DNA of 64,000 nt from Gordonia sp. OPL2. GTDB taxonomy: Bacteria; Actinomycetota; Actinomycetes; Mycobacteriales; Mycobacteriaceae. The position numbers and the translations under genes are program-made. This document shows, in pieces, positions 8,804 to 16,439 of the stretch (positions are counted from its first letter, which is position 1; every line of letters starts with the position of its first letter). The notes beneath the pieces were generated by a model. The model ran no database searches and was not told the origin of the DNA. It saw only the letters and a program-made list of their open reading frames with translations. The stretch is from NCBI RefSeq assembly GCF_003797825.1, contig NZ_RKME01000002.1, positions 1 to 64,000 of the forward strand, in the 5' to 3' direction.

Positions 8804-9304
8804 TCAGCGGGTGCGCACCATCGCGGTCCCGGTCGCACGGTCGTGGAGGGCGCGGCCGTTGTAGTCGTTGATCAGCGCGGGCACCAGGAAGACGATGAGC
8901 ACCTGTCTGCCGAGAGCCCGGAGGATTCCGACGGCGGCAAACGGTTCCTTTCCGGTCGCCTCGGCCTCCGCGCGGTCCGGGCCGAAGTCGACCCGGGCGA
9001 CGCGCATACCGACCGCGAACTGACCGGGCGTGAAACCGAAGAACGTCACCGCCACCACGCCGATGACGAACCAGACCCCGAGCACGGTGGTCCCCAGCGA
9101 CGGTGACGAGAACGGCACGAACAGCAACGAGACGCCACCACCGAGCAACCAGTCGATCAACAGCGCTGCCACGCGGGGCCATCCGCCGGCCAGCGCACCC
9201 GGCCCCGATTCGGGCAGACCGAGGTCCTGCCCGCGGTACTCACCACCGCCGCCCTCCGGACCGATCTGGGGTCCGGACAGCCACGATCCCGTCGCCCGTC
9301 CCAT
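8804..9304 (-). CDS. RDD family membrane protein
   Basis: A 166-residue protein with a proline/glycine-rich N-terminus (1-40) and an RDD domain with three membrane segments (about 45-65, 70-92 and 132-150). The signature arginine lies in GWPRVAALLIDWLL, where the aspartate is also present. Function is unknown; RDD proteins have been suggested to be ion-exchange or transport-associated. It sits between DUF4191 and glnA1 in M. tuberculosis (Rv2219A). Here that neighbourhood is split by the gamma-glutamyl island, so the protein is now convergent with the permease and divergent from glnA1. Confidence 0.85.
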   Translation of the reverse strand: MGRATGSWLSGPQIGPEGGGGEYRGQDLGLPESGPGALAGGWPRVAALLIDWLLGGGVSLLFVPFSSPSLGTTVLGVWFVIGVVAVTFFGFTPGQFAVGMRVARVDFGPDRAEAEATGKEPFAAVGILRALGRQVLIVFLVPALINDYNGRALHDRATGTAMVRTR

Positions 9305-9628
9305 CAGCGCTCACCCGCGCTCGGGTCGCTGATCGGACTGGCCGGAATCGATGCACGCATGCCCCAATGCTAGACGGGGCCATCCCGTCGGCCGATCTCG
9401 GTTTTCTCCCCTTCCGTGGTGCTCTGTGCACCGACGTGGCATCGTTGCGAACCGGAACGACGTGTTGTCCAGATATCTGAGCCGTGTAACACAGGAGAAA
9501 CACGGTCTTGACGCGCGGGCAACTTCGCGTCCATACGGTTCTCGCTGAGATCCGCTGCGTTCTGATCGGCGGCGGATGAGGCGGGCAGGTGATCTGGCCA
9601 CCCGAACAAGTTAAGGAGTCACCGGACG
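9305..9628. promoter_or_regulatory. Divergent RDD/glnA1 intergenic region
   Basis: This 324-base gap contains no credible ORF. It carries the two-box GlnR site described separately, a possible -35 TTGACG (9508-9513) embedded in the second box with a weak -10 near 9532, and the ribosome-binding sequence AAGGAG (9613-9618) before the GTG start of glnA1. The rest shows nothing I can interpret. Confidence 0.6.
9486..9523 (+). promoter_or_regulatory. GlnR box (a-site and b-site) upstream of glnA1
   Basis: The order is GTAAC-N6-GAAAC (9486-9501), then N6, then TTGAC-N6-GCAAC (9508-9523). This fits the published actinobacterial GlnR layout gTnAC-N6-GaAAC repeated at a six-base interval: the first box is perfect and the second has one change per half. 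It lies 105-143 bases before the glnA1 start. Nitrogen control of glnA1 by GlnR is the natural reading. Confidence 0.75.
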
Positions 9629-11062
9629 GTGTACAGCAGCAAAGAAGAACTTCTCGAGGGCATCAAGAAAGAGGGCGTCGAGTACGTCGACATCCGCTTC
9701 TGCGACCTGCCCGGTGTGATGCAGCACTTCTCGATCCCGGCGTCGGCGTTCACCGAGGACGTGTTCGAGGACGGCCTGGCGTTCGACGGTTCGTCGGTGC
9801 GCGGCTTCCAGTCGATCGACGAGTCCGACATGATGCTGCTGCCCGACCCCGCGACGGCACGCATCGATCCGTTCCGCCACGCGAAGACGATGAACATCTC
9901 CTTCTTCGTCCACGACCCGTTCACCCGCGAGGCCTACAGCCGCGACCCGCGTAACGTCGCCCGCAAGGCCGAGGACTACCTGGCCTCCACCGGTATTGCC
10001 GACACCTGCTTCTTCGGCGCCGAGGCCGAGTTCTACATCTTCGACGGCGTCTCGTTCGGCTCCGAGATGAACGGCACCTTCTACGAGGTGGAGTCGGAGT
10101 CGGGCTGGTGGAACACCGCTTCGCCGACCGATCCGGACGGCAGCCCGAACCTCGGCTACAAGGTCCGCCCGAAGGGTGGCTACTTCCCCGTCGCGCCGTA
10201 CGACCACTACGTGGATCTGCGCGACGAGATGTCGACCAACCTGCAGAACGCCGGCTTCGAGCTCGAGCGCGGCCACCACGAGGTGGGCACCGGTGGTCAG
10301 GCCGAGATCAACTACAAGTTCAACACCCTGCTGCACGCCGCCGACGACGTGCTGCTGTTCAAATACATCATCAAGAACACGGCGTATGCGAACGGCAAGA
10401 CCGTCACCTTCATGCCGAAGCCGCTCTTCGGTGACAACGGCTCGGGCATGCACGCCCACCAGTCGCTGTGGAAGGACGGCAAGCCGCTGTTCCACGACGA
10501 GGCCGGCTACGCAGGCCTGTCGGACCTGGCCCGCTACTACATCGGCGGCATCCTGCATCACGCGCCGTCGCTGCTGGCGTTCACCAACCCGACGGTGAAC
10601 TCCTACAAGCGCCTGGTGCCCGGCTACGAGGCCCCGATCAACCTGGTCTACAGCCAGCGCAACCGTTCGGCCTGCGTGCGTATCCCGATCACCGGCAACA
10701 ACCCGAAGGCCAAGCGCCTCGAGTTCCGCTGCCCGGACAGCTCGGGCAACCCGTACCTGGCGTTCGCCGCGATGATGATGGCCGGGCTCGATGGCATCAA
10801 GAACAAGATCGAGCCGCACGAGCCCGTCGACAAGGATCTCTACGAGCTCCCGCCGGAGGAGGCCAAGGGCATCCCGCAGGCGCCGACCTCGCTGTCGGCC
10901 GTCATCGACAAGCTCGAAGAGGATCACGAATACCTCACCGCCGGTGGCGTGTTCACCGAGGACCTGATCGAGACCTGGATCGCGCTCAAGCGTGAGAACG
11001 AGATCGAGCCGGTGCAGATCCGCCCGCACCCGTACGAGTTCGCGCTCTACTACGACTGCTGA
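9629..11062 (+). CDS. glnA1: Type I glutamine synthetase GlnA1
   Basis: Makes glutamine from glutamate, ammonia and ATP; a dodecamer regulated by GlnE adenylylation. The 477-residue length matches the M. tuberculosis enzyme. Visible are FDGSSVRGF near the N-terminus, the metal/ATP motifs AEAEFYIFD and GMHAHQSLW, the substrate motif NRSACVRIP, and the adenylylation tyrosine in DLYELPPEE (Tyr405, codon at 10841). The start is GTG at 9629, preceded at a good distance by AAGGAGTC. A GlnR two-box element precedes the gene and a strong hairpin follows it. The gene for its adenylyltransferase, glnE, lies further along on the other strand. Confidence 0.97.
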   Translation: MYSSKEELLEGIKKEGVEYVDIRFCDLPGVMQHFSIPASAFTEDVFEDGLAFDGSSVRGFQSIDESDMMLLPDPATARIDPFRHAKTMNISFFVHDPFTREAYSRDPRNVARKAEDYLASTGIADTCFFGAEAEFYIFDGVSFGSEMNGTFYEVESESGWWNTASPTDPDGSPNLGYKVRPKGGYFPVAPYDHYVDLRDEMSTNLQNAGFELERGHHEVGTGGQAEINYKFNTLLHAADDVLLFKYIIKNTAYANGKTVTFMPKPLFGDNGSGMHAHQSLWKDGKPLFHDEAGYAGLSDLARYYIGGILHHAPSLLAFTNPTVNSYKRLVPGYEAPINLVYSQRNRSACVRIPITGNNPKAKRLEFRCPDSSGNPYLAFAAMMMAGLDGIKNKIEPHEPVDKDLYELPPEEAKGIPQAPTSLSAVIDKLEEDHEYLTAGGVFTEDLIETWIALKRENEIEPVQIRPHPYEFALYYDC

Positions 11063-11102
11063 GATCGACGACCGCTGTCACGCAGCGGTTCACAGCACCA
11101 CG

Positions 11103-11140
11103 CCGAAGGGCGGCCGGGACCTCTCCCGGCCGCCCTTCGG
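11103..11140 (+). terminator. Perfect 17-bp hairpin after glnA1
   Basis: Arms at 11103-11119 and 11124-11140 are perfectly complementary over 17 bases with a CCTC loop. The hairpin begins 40 bases after the glnA1 stop. No run of T follows, so it may be a tract-less actinobacterial terminator or a transcript-stabilising stem. Confidence 0.75.
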
Positions 11141-11149
11141 CCGTTCTCA

Positions 11150-11165
11150 CGTGATTGATGTCACG
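11150..11165. promoter_or_regulatory. CRP/FNR-type palindrome upstream of a small ORF
   Basis: CGTGATTGATGTCACG fits the CRP-family form GTGA-N6-TCAC with perfectly symmetric arms (ACGTGA...TCACGT, 11149-11166). It ends 52 bases before the ATG of the 61-residue ORF at 11218, a normal promoter position. Binding by a GlxR/CRP homologue is inferred. Confidence 0.45.
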
Positions 11166-11217
11166 TTAAGGTCTTTGTGCCCTGCCGTTTCACTCCGGTT
11201 GTACTTAGGTTGAGCAC

Positions 11218-11403
11218 ATGACCCGCAGCAGATTTGTCGAAGACCTCGCACCCGGCGACCGCATCAGCGTCGATGGGATGCACGGAGTGGTACGCACCAC
11301 CACCCGCACCGGCGACGACCAACGCATCGTCGAGTTCGTCCACAGCTCCGACAACCGTCGGGAGATCACCCTGGCGTCGGGCGCCACCGTCGAGGTCCTC
11401 TGA
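11218..11403 (+). CDS. Small hypothetical protein (61 aa)
   Basis: I do not recognise a family. The protein starts MTRSRFVEDLAPGDRISVDG and is acidic to neutral, rich in Val, Thr, Gly and Arg, with a strand-turn-strand look (GVVRTTTR, RIVEFVHS, REITLASG, TVEVL) suggesting a small beta-barrel like those of translation or RNA-binding factors. There is no signal peptide or membrane segment. Support for coding: third-position GC is high, an ATG start follows shortly after a CRP-type palindrome, and the length is clean between glnA1 and a convergent gene. No strong Shine-Dalgarno sequence is seen. Confidence 0.5.
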   Translation: MTRSRFVEDLAPGDRISVDGMHGVVRTTTRTGDDQRIVEFVHSSDNRREITLASGATVEVL

Positions 11404-11413
11404 CCGACCGGCC

Positions 11414-11923
11414 TCACACCGTCCCCGGGGCTCCCGGGATCGGCTCGGTCGAGCGTGTCTCGACGGCCTGCGCCACTCGGGCGATCCCCTCACGGACCAT
11501 CGCACCGTAGGCGTCGTCGGCGAGCAGGTCCACTCGTCGGCGGGCGTCCTCGAGATGCGCCGTGGCCGTGTCGAAGGACCCGAGCCGGCGCAGATCGTCG
11601 GCGAGGTTCAAGTGCAGCGACGGGTAGAAGGCCGCGACCTGCAGGCTCTCGTGGTGGGTGTGCACCCGCTCGTCCGACAGCACGTCGGCCGCATCGAGCG
11701 CCCGGGTGTCCCACATCAATGCCTCGGCAGGGTCGGTGACCATGTCGGCCAGATGGTGGGCGAGCACGCACCGATGGAATGGGTCTCCATCGGGCCGGAT
11801 CTCGCCCCACAGGTCGATCATGTCGGCTCGTGCCGCGGTGTGGTCCCCGTTGTGGAACGCGCCCACCGCCGCGGTGATCCGGGCCAGTGTCGGGTCGGCG
11901 ACGGTCTCGGTCATTCGTGACAC
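11414..11923 (-). CDS. Hypothetical helical (TPR-like) protein
   Basis: A 169-residue predicted cytosolic protein made of alanine- and leucine-rich amphipathic helices (AAVGAFHNGDHTAARADMID; SFDTATAHLEDARRRVDLLA) that resemble tetratricopeptide repeats. No catalytic motif, signal peptide or membrane segment is seen. It is convergent with the small ORF at 11218, with ten bases between stops. The MFS transporter gene next to it is also on the minus strand, 33 bases upstream of its start, so it may be the distal gene of the transporter transcript. Function unknown; the repeat assignment is by eye. Confidence 0.6.
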   Translation of the reverse strand: MSRMTETVADPTLARITAAVGAFHNGDHTAARADMIDLWGEIRPDGDPFHRCVLAHHLADMVTDPAEALMWDTRALDAADVLSDERVHTHHESLQVAAFYPSLHLNLADDLRRLGSFDTATAHLEDARRRVDLLADDAYGAMVREGIARVAQAVETRSTEPIPGAPGTV

Positions 11924-11956
11924 TCCGATGCTCCAGGGGTCGGTCTCGGCCGAACA

Positions 11957-13501
11957 CTATGACGCCGCACCGACATCCTCGGCGGGTCGTCCGCGATCGG
12001 GGGCACGTCGCCCCTGCCGGCCGTCCCGTGCGGTCCGTTCGGTCAGCAGCCACCCGGCCAGGACGGCCGTGACGAGCAGGGTCGCGGCGCCACACCACGC
12101 CGCGACGCCCAGTCCGTCGACAAACGATCGTCGCGCGGCGTCGAGGATCGCTTCGGCGTGCGCGGCGGGGAGATGCTGGGCCGTCGCGACCGCGCCCGCG
12201 AGGCTGCGTGCGGCCTCCCCACCGGCGAGGTCGGCCGGGAAGCTGGTGCGGAACACCGCATTGACGACACTGCCGAGGACGGCGATCCCGAGTGCACCGC
12301 CGAGCTCACTCGAGGTCTCCAGCAGGCCGGACGTCGCCCCGGTACGGTCGGCGGGCGCCACCGAGACCACGTAATCGGCGATCATCGAGGTCGCCGCGAC
12401 GACTCCGGCCGCGAGCAGAGCGGCCCCGACCAGGACGATGGCCAGGGAGTCGACGTCCGCGCAGGTGGCCAGTACCGCGAACCCTCCTGCGCCGATTGCC
12501 ATCCCACCGGCGATGACCGCCGGACGGCCGGTTCGCTGGGCGATGACCGCGGCCGTCGGCGCGATCGCGGCGACCACGACCGTCGGCAGAAGACTCCACA
12601 GGGCGGCGCGCAGCGGCGAGTAGTCCAGAACCGACTGCAGGTACTGGGTCATCAGGATCGAGTTCCCGAGAAGGGCGAACATGCAGACGAGGTTCGTCCA
12701 CACCGACATCCCGAACCTGCGCTCGCCCAACAGGGTCAGATCGAGCATCGGATCGGCCAGTCGTCGCTGGCGGATGACGAACACCACGCCGACGACGACC
12801 CCGACGATCAGCATCAGCAGCCGTGAGACGGCGAACCCGTCCGCCGCGAGGTTCTTGAGGGCCGCGACGATGGGCAGCAGGGAGGCCAGCACGAGCCCGG
12901 CACTGATGAGGTCGACCCGGCGCCCCGGTGTGGCGGTGTGTCCGGGCAACACCATCGGTGCGGCCAGCAGCAGGATGATCATGATGGGCACGTTGATGAG
13001 GAAGACCGACCCCCACCACACGTGCTCGAGAAGCAGTCCGCTGATCACCGGCCCCACCGCGACACCCCCGGCGAGGACCGCGTTCCAGATGGCGATCGCC
13101 TTCGCGCGCTGACCGTCGTCGTCGAAGATGTGCCGGATCATCGCGAGAGTCGAAGGCATGAGTGTCGCCCCGGCGACGGCCAGCAGCGCTCGTGCTCCGA
13201 TCAGCATCTCTGCCGATGTCGCGAACGCCGCGGCGAGCGAAGCGGCACTGAAGCCGGCCGCGCCGAGCATCAGCAGCCGCCGGTGCCCGATGCGATCCGC
13301 CACCGACCCCATGGTCAGGAGCAGCCCGGCCAGGACGAAACCGTAGACATCGAAGATCCACAGTTGCTGTTCCGGAGTGGGCGACAGGTCCGCCGCGATG
13401 TAGGGCACGGCGAAGAACAGCACCGAGACGTCCATGGAGACGATGAGCATGGGCAGGCAGAGCACGAGGAGCCCGAGCCACGGCGAGCGATGACGACTCA
13501 T
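11957..13501 (-). CDS. MFS multidrug efflux transporter, 14-TM DHA2 (EmrB/QacA) type
   Basis: A 514-residue proton-driven drug exporter with about fourteen hydrophobic segments. Segment 1 contains SMDVSVLFFAVPYIAADL, a QacA/EmrB-like N-terminus with an acidic residue in the membrane (motif D1). The loop between segments 2 and 3 carries GSVADRIGHRRLL (motif A), and motif C is visible as NAVLAGGVAVGPVISG. The C-terminal tail is hydrophilic and arginine-rich. It is divergent from a TetR regulator gene 97 bases away, with a palindromic operator between them, the classic arrangement for a drug-inducible pump. Substrate unknown. Confidence 0.9.
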   Translation of the reverse strand: MSRHRSPWLGLLVLCLPMLIVSMDVSVLFFAVPYIAADLSPTPEQQLWIFDVYGFVLAGLLLTMGSVADRIGHRRLLMLGAAGFSAASLAAAFATSAEMLIGARALLAVAGATLMPSTLAMIRHIFDDDGQRAKAIAIWNAVLAGGVAVGPVISGLLLEHVWWGSVFLINVPIMIILLLAAPMVLPGHTATPGRRVDLISAGLVLASLLPIVAALKNLAADGFAVSRLLMLIVGVVVGVVFVIRQRRLADPMLDLTLLGERRFGMSVWTNLVCMFALLGNSILMTQYLQSVLDYSPLRAALWSLLPTVVVAAIAPTAAVIAQRTGRPAVIAGGMAIGAGGFAVLATCADVDSLAIVLVGAALLAAGVVAATSMIADYVVSVAPADRTGATSGLLETSSELGGALGIAVLGSVVNAVFRTSFPADLAGGEAARSLAGAVATAQHLPAAHAEAILDAARRSFVDGLGVAAWCGAATLLVTAVLAGWLLTERTARDGRQGRRAPDRGRPAEDVGAAS

Positions 13502-13529
13502 GACATGTCCTTTCTGTATACGGCATAGA

Positions 13530-13548
13530 CTGTGTATGTCATACGCAG
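13530..13548. promoter_or_regulatory. TetR-type operator between the MFS and TetR genes
   Basis: CTGTGTATG-T-CATACGCAG is a 19-base palindrome with one mismatched pair. Related CTGT-starting sequences flank it (CTGTATAC at 13514, CTGTGTACC at 13562). It lies in the 97-base divergent gap, so the TetR protein likely represses both genes here. Confidence 0.6.
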
Positions 13549-13598
13549 ATACTAGAACCTATCTGTGTACCGGGCAAGCAGTTTGTAGGATGTGCACC

Positions 13599-14354
13599 AT
13601 GACCTCGACCGACGACCCGGATGCCCCGCAGCTCCCGCGGTATCTCGCACTGCTGTGGGGACGGGAGGACTCCGCGCCTCGACGTGGCCCGCGGCCGACC
13701 CTGACGGTCCAGGACATCGGCCGTGCCGCCGTCGAGATCGCCGACACCGACGGTGCCGACGCCGTCTCCATGAAGGCCGTCGCCGGCCGCCTCGGACTCA
13801 CCACGATGTCGCTGTACCGCTATGTCGAGAGCAAGGACGACGTCGTCGACGTCATGGTCGACACCGCATTCGGACAGGCCGATGCATCTCTGACCGCGAG
13901 CGGGACGTGGCGTGAGCGCCTGACCGCGTGGGCGCTGTCGGCGGCCGAGCTCGGGCGGCGCCGCCCGTGGCTGGCCACCATCCCCCTGCGCCGGCCGCCG
14001 GTGGGACCGAATGTCCTGTCCTGGACCGACGCCGGGGTCCGTGCCTTCGAGGAGACACGACTCGACGGGCAGCAGAAGCTGAGTGCCCTCCTCCTCGTGG
14101 ACGGATTCGTCCGGCAGCACGTTCGTCAGGCCAGCCAGATGGGCATGCTCGACATCTCCGACGCCGATGCGGCAGCATCGTACGAGACCACGGTGGCGGC
14201 CCTGGTCGGCGACGGACACCTGCCGAATCTGGCTGCGGCGATCTCGGATCCGGCCATGGCCGCCTCCGACGACTACTTCACCGAGGAGCTCGACTTCGGA
14301 CTCACGGTGATCCTCGACGGCATCGCCGCCCTCGTCGACCGCACCGGTGGATGA
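13599..14354 (+). CDS. TetR family regulator with TetR-class C-terminal domain
   Basis: A 251-residue repressor. The DNA-binding domain spans about residues 35-85, including AVAGRLGLTTMSLYRYVESK, the recognition helix region typical of the family. A hydrophilic N-terminal extension (1-34) resembles that of TetR_C-type regulators of efflux pumps. The ATG at 13599 was chosen because AGGA lies eight bases before it; the frame is open back to 13500, and an ATG at 13590 overlaps that AGGA. Divergent from the MFS transporter, which it likely controls; ligand unknown. Confidence 0.88.
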   Translation: MTSTDDPDAPQLPRYLALLWGREDSAPRRGPRPTLTVQDIGRAAVEIADTDGADAVSMKAVAGRLGLTTMSLYRYVESKDDVVDVMVDTAFGQADASLTASGTWRERLTAWALSAAELGRRRPWLATIPLRRPPVGPNVLSWTDAGVRAFEETRLDGQQKLSALLLVDGFVRQHVRQASQMGMLDISDADAAASYETTVAALVGDGHLPNLAAAISDPAMAASDDYFTEELDFGLTVILDGIAALVDRTGG

Positions 14355-14416
14355 GAGTTCGCACGACACCGGCGATCCGCGTGCCCGACAGCGGTCCGCA
14401 CGCCTACGATGAGCCC

Positions 14417-14827
14417 ATGATCCGCATACTCGTCCGTGTGCTCGTGTATCTCATCTCTGCTGCCCTCGGACTCCTGGTGGCGAGTCTGATCCTCGATGAC
14501 TTCCACGTCCACGCCGGCGGATTCCTGCTCGCGGTCCTGGTCTTCGCGGCGGCACAGATGATCCTCAGCCCGTTCATCGTCAAGTTCGTCCGCCGCAACG
14601 CCGAGGCCTTCATCGGCGGGGTCGGACTGGTGTCGACCTTCGTGGCGCTGCTTCTGGCAACCCTGCTCGGCAGTGACGGCATCCAGATCGACGGTGTGGC
14701 CACCTGGATCGCCGCCACCGTGGTGGTCTGGCTGGTCACCGCGCTGGCCACGCTGCTGGTGCCGTTCCTGCTCGTGAAGGCCGGCGTGCAGCAGGCGCGC
14801 GAGAACCGGGCCGACGCGCAGAACTGA
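14417..14827 (+). CDS. Phage-holin-family-like integral membrane protein
   Basis: A 136-residue protein with four hydrophobic segments (about 5-25, 35-55, 68-88 and 95-122) and a short charged C-terminus. The pattern fits small actinobacterial membrane proteins often labelled phage holin family or DUF-type. No phage genes surround it, so a lysis role is unlikely. The start is the ATG at 14417; the frame is open upstream but that part is out-of-frame shadow of the TetR gene. It is 62 bases after the TetR stop and convergent with heme oxygenase. Confidence 0.7.
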   Translation: MIRILVRVLVYLISAALGLLVASLILDDFHVHAGGFLLAVLVFAAAQMILSPFIVKFVRRNAEAFIGGVGLVSTFVALLLATLLGSDGIQIDGVATWIAATVVVWLVTALATLLVPFLLVKAGVQQARENRADAQN

Positions 14828-14838
14828 GGGTCGGCGAC

Positions 14839-15489
14839 TCAGGCGGCGAGCTCGGCGAAGAGTCGCTCGTTGTGCTCGAAGGCAGCGATCGCCTCCTCGA
14901 CGAGCGCACGCGCCTGATCGTCGTCGAGGGGTAGGCCGTCCAGTGTGGCGCGGTAGGAATCCTTGTACCGCTTGAGCTTGTCGATCTCGTCGAACACGTA
15001 GAAGGTCAGGGTGTCGTCGGTGAGTCCGTAGTGCAGCTTCATCCGGCTGCGGATCACCTGGCCTCCACTGAGATCTCCGAGATATCGGGTGTAGTGGTGG
15101 GCCACGAAGCGTGCGGGGTCGGTGCGCGTCGACTCGATGGCCGCCACGTAGGCGGCCACGCCGGGCAGCGGTGTCGAGGCGTCCGGGTCGAGTCCGAGGG
15201 CGACGAGATCGGCGCTCAGCCGCGGCAATCGGCGTAGTCGCTCGTCGACGACCGGCCCGGCGACCGGATCGTCGGCGAGGTGATCGCCGACCTCCTCGAG
15301 CGCCCGGTAGACGAAGTACAGTTGCTCCGCCATCCGCCGGTACCCGGAGGCGTCGAGCCGTCCCGACATCAGGTCGTCGACGAAGGTCGCGCGCTCGGCG
15401 CGGTCGTGCGCCACCGCCGTGGCGGCGCGGAGGTTCTCCGACAGCTGCGGACGAGTCGTGGGACGGGAGGCTTCGGGGGTGGTCGTCAT
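14839..15489 (-). CDS. Heme oxygenase (HmuO/HO-1 type)
   Basis: A biliverdin-producing heme oxygenase of 216 residues that opens heme and releases iron and CO. The proximal heme ligand is His28 in VAHDRAE, and the flexible distal helix is seen as YLGDLSGGQ. The fold is all-helical and cytosolic, with no signal peptide. The ATG at 15489 overlaps the stop of the upstream phosphatase gene in an ATGA junction. It is therefore the third gene of a glnE-EEP-heme oxygenase chain. No iron box was seen directly before it, so expression may follow the glnE transcript. Confidence 0.92.
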   Translation of the reverse strand: MTTTPEASRPTTRPQLSENLRAATAVAHDRAERATFVDDLMSGRLDASGYRRMAEQLYFVYRALEEVGDHLADDPVAGPVVDERLRRLPRLSADLVALGLDPDASTPLPGVAAYVAAIESTRTDPARFVAHHYTRYLGDLSGGQVIRSRMKLHYGLTDDTLTFYVFDEIDKLKRYKDSYRATLDGLPLDDDQARALVEEAIAAFEHNERLFAELAA

Positions 15490-16439
15490 GATGCCACCAG
15501 TGATACCACCACGCCGCGATGATCGGAACCGGAGATGTCGAACGTGCGGACGGAGGTCGCGACGAAGCCGCGGCTGATCACGTGGTCGATCGCGATGACA
15601 GGCCGGCCGCCGGGGCGATCCGTCGGATAGGTCGGCAGGAATCCGGCCCCGGCCTGCTCGGTCGCGTCGACGATCCCGTTCTGCAGCAGATCGCGGTAGC
15701 GGATGTGGTCCCACGTGGCATTGAAGTCACCCGCCGCGATCAGGGGCCCCGGCGGCAGCGAGCGCAGGTGCCCGCCCAGCAGTTCCAGATCACGCTGCCA
15801 GATGTGCGTCCGGCCGGGCAACGGCGCACCCGGATGCACGGCCAGGACCCGCGTGCCCGGCGAGCCGGGCAGGTCGGTCACCGCCTCCAGATTGTGCAGC
15901 ACGGTCTCGTCGTCGACCTCGGCCTCACCGGACAGTGGCGTCCGGCTGAACAGGGCGGTGCCCAGGGCCTGATCACCGGGCACCGCGAACACATGCGGCA
16001 GTTGGCGTGCGATCGTGGTGGCGCGCAGACGTTCCAGAGCCGCCGGGGTGACCTCCTGGACGGAGAGGATGTCCGCATCCGCGGCCGCGACCTGCTGAGC
16101 CAATGCGGCGGCGTCGGCGTCGCCGAAGAGCATGTTCGCCGAGACGACGACGATCTCCTCACCGGCCGGCGCGGTCTGCGCGCGCCACAGTGGGAGCTGG
16201 GTGTAGCAGAGCGCCGCGACCACCACGATCCCGACCGTCAGCATGATCCACCGGCGCGTGGCCGCGAAGATGACCAGTGCGAGCACGCCTGCGATCACGG
16301 CGAAGGGCACCGCACTGGTCAGATAAAGCGACACCTCTCCCCTCGACGGGTAGTAGTGCAGCCACACCGCCAGCGCGACGGCGGCGGCCAGCACCCATCC
16401 GACGAGCAACAGCACGAACCGGATGGTGCGTCCGATCAC
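15486..16439 (-). CDS. Membrane-anchored endonuclease/exonuclease/phosphatase family protein
   Basis: A 317-residue protein with three N-terminal membrane segments (about 5-27, 37-57 and 63-82), followed by a soluble EEP domain. Metal and catalytic motifs are visible: ANMLFG, VQEV, GDFNAT and the C-terminal SDHRG. The domain probably faces outward and hydrolyses a phosphodiester or phosphomonoester; substrate unknown. The GTG start at 16439 overlaps the glnE stop (GTGA) and agrees with the first membrane helix. An upstream in-frame start at 16529 would overlap glnE by 94 bases and is unlikely. Confidence 0.85.
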   Translation of the reverse strand: MIGRTIRFVLLLVGWVLAAAVALAVWLHYYPSRGEVSLYLTSAVPFAVIAGVLALVIFAATRRWIMLTVGIVVVAALCYTQLPLWRAQTAPAGEEIVVVSANMLFGDADAAALAQQVAAADADILSVQEVTPAALERLRATTIARQLPHVFAVPGDQALGTALFSRTPLSGEAEVDDETVLHNLEAVTDLPGSPGTRVLAVHPGAPLPGRTHIWQRDLELLGGHLRSLPPGPLIAAGDFNATWDHIRYRDLLQNGIVDATEQAGAGFLPTYPTDRPGGRPVIAIDHVISRGFVATSVRTFDISGSDHRGVVVSLVAS

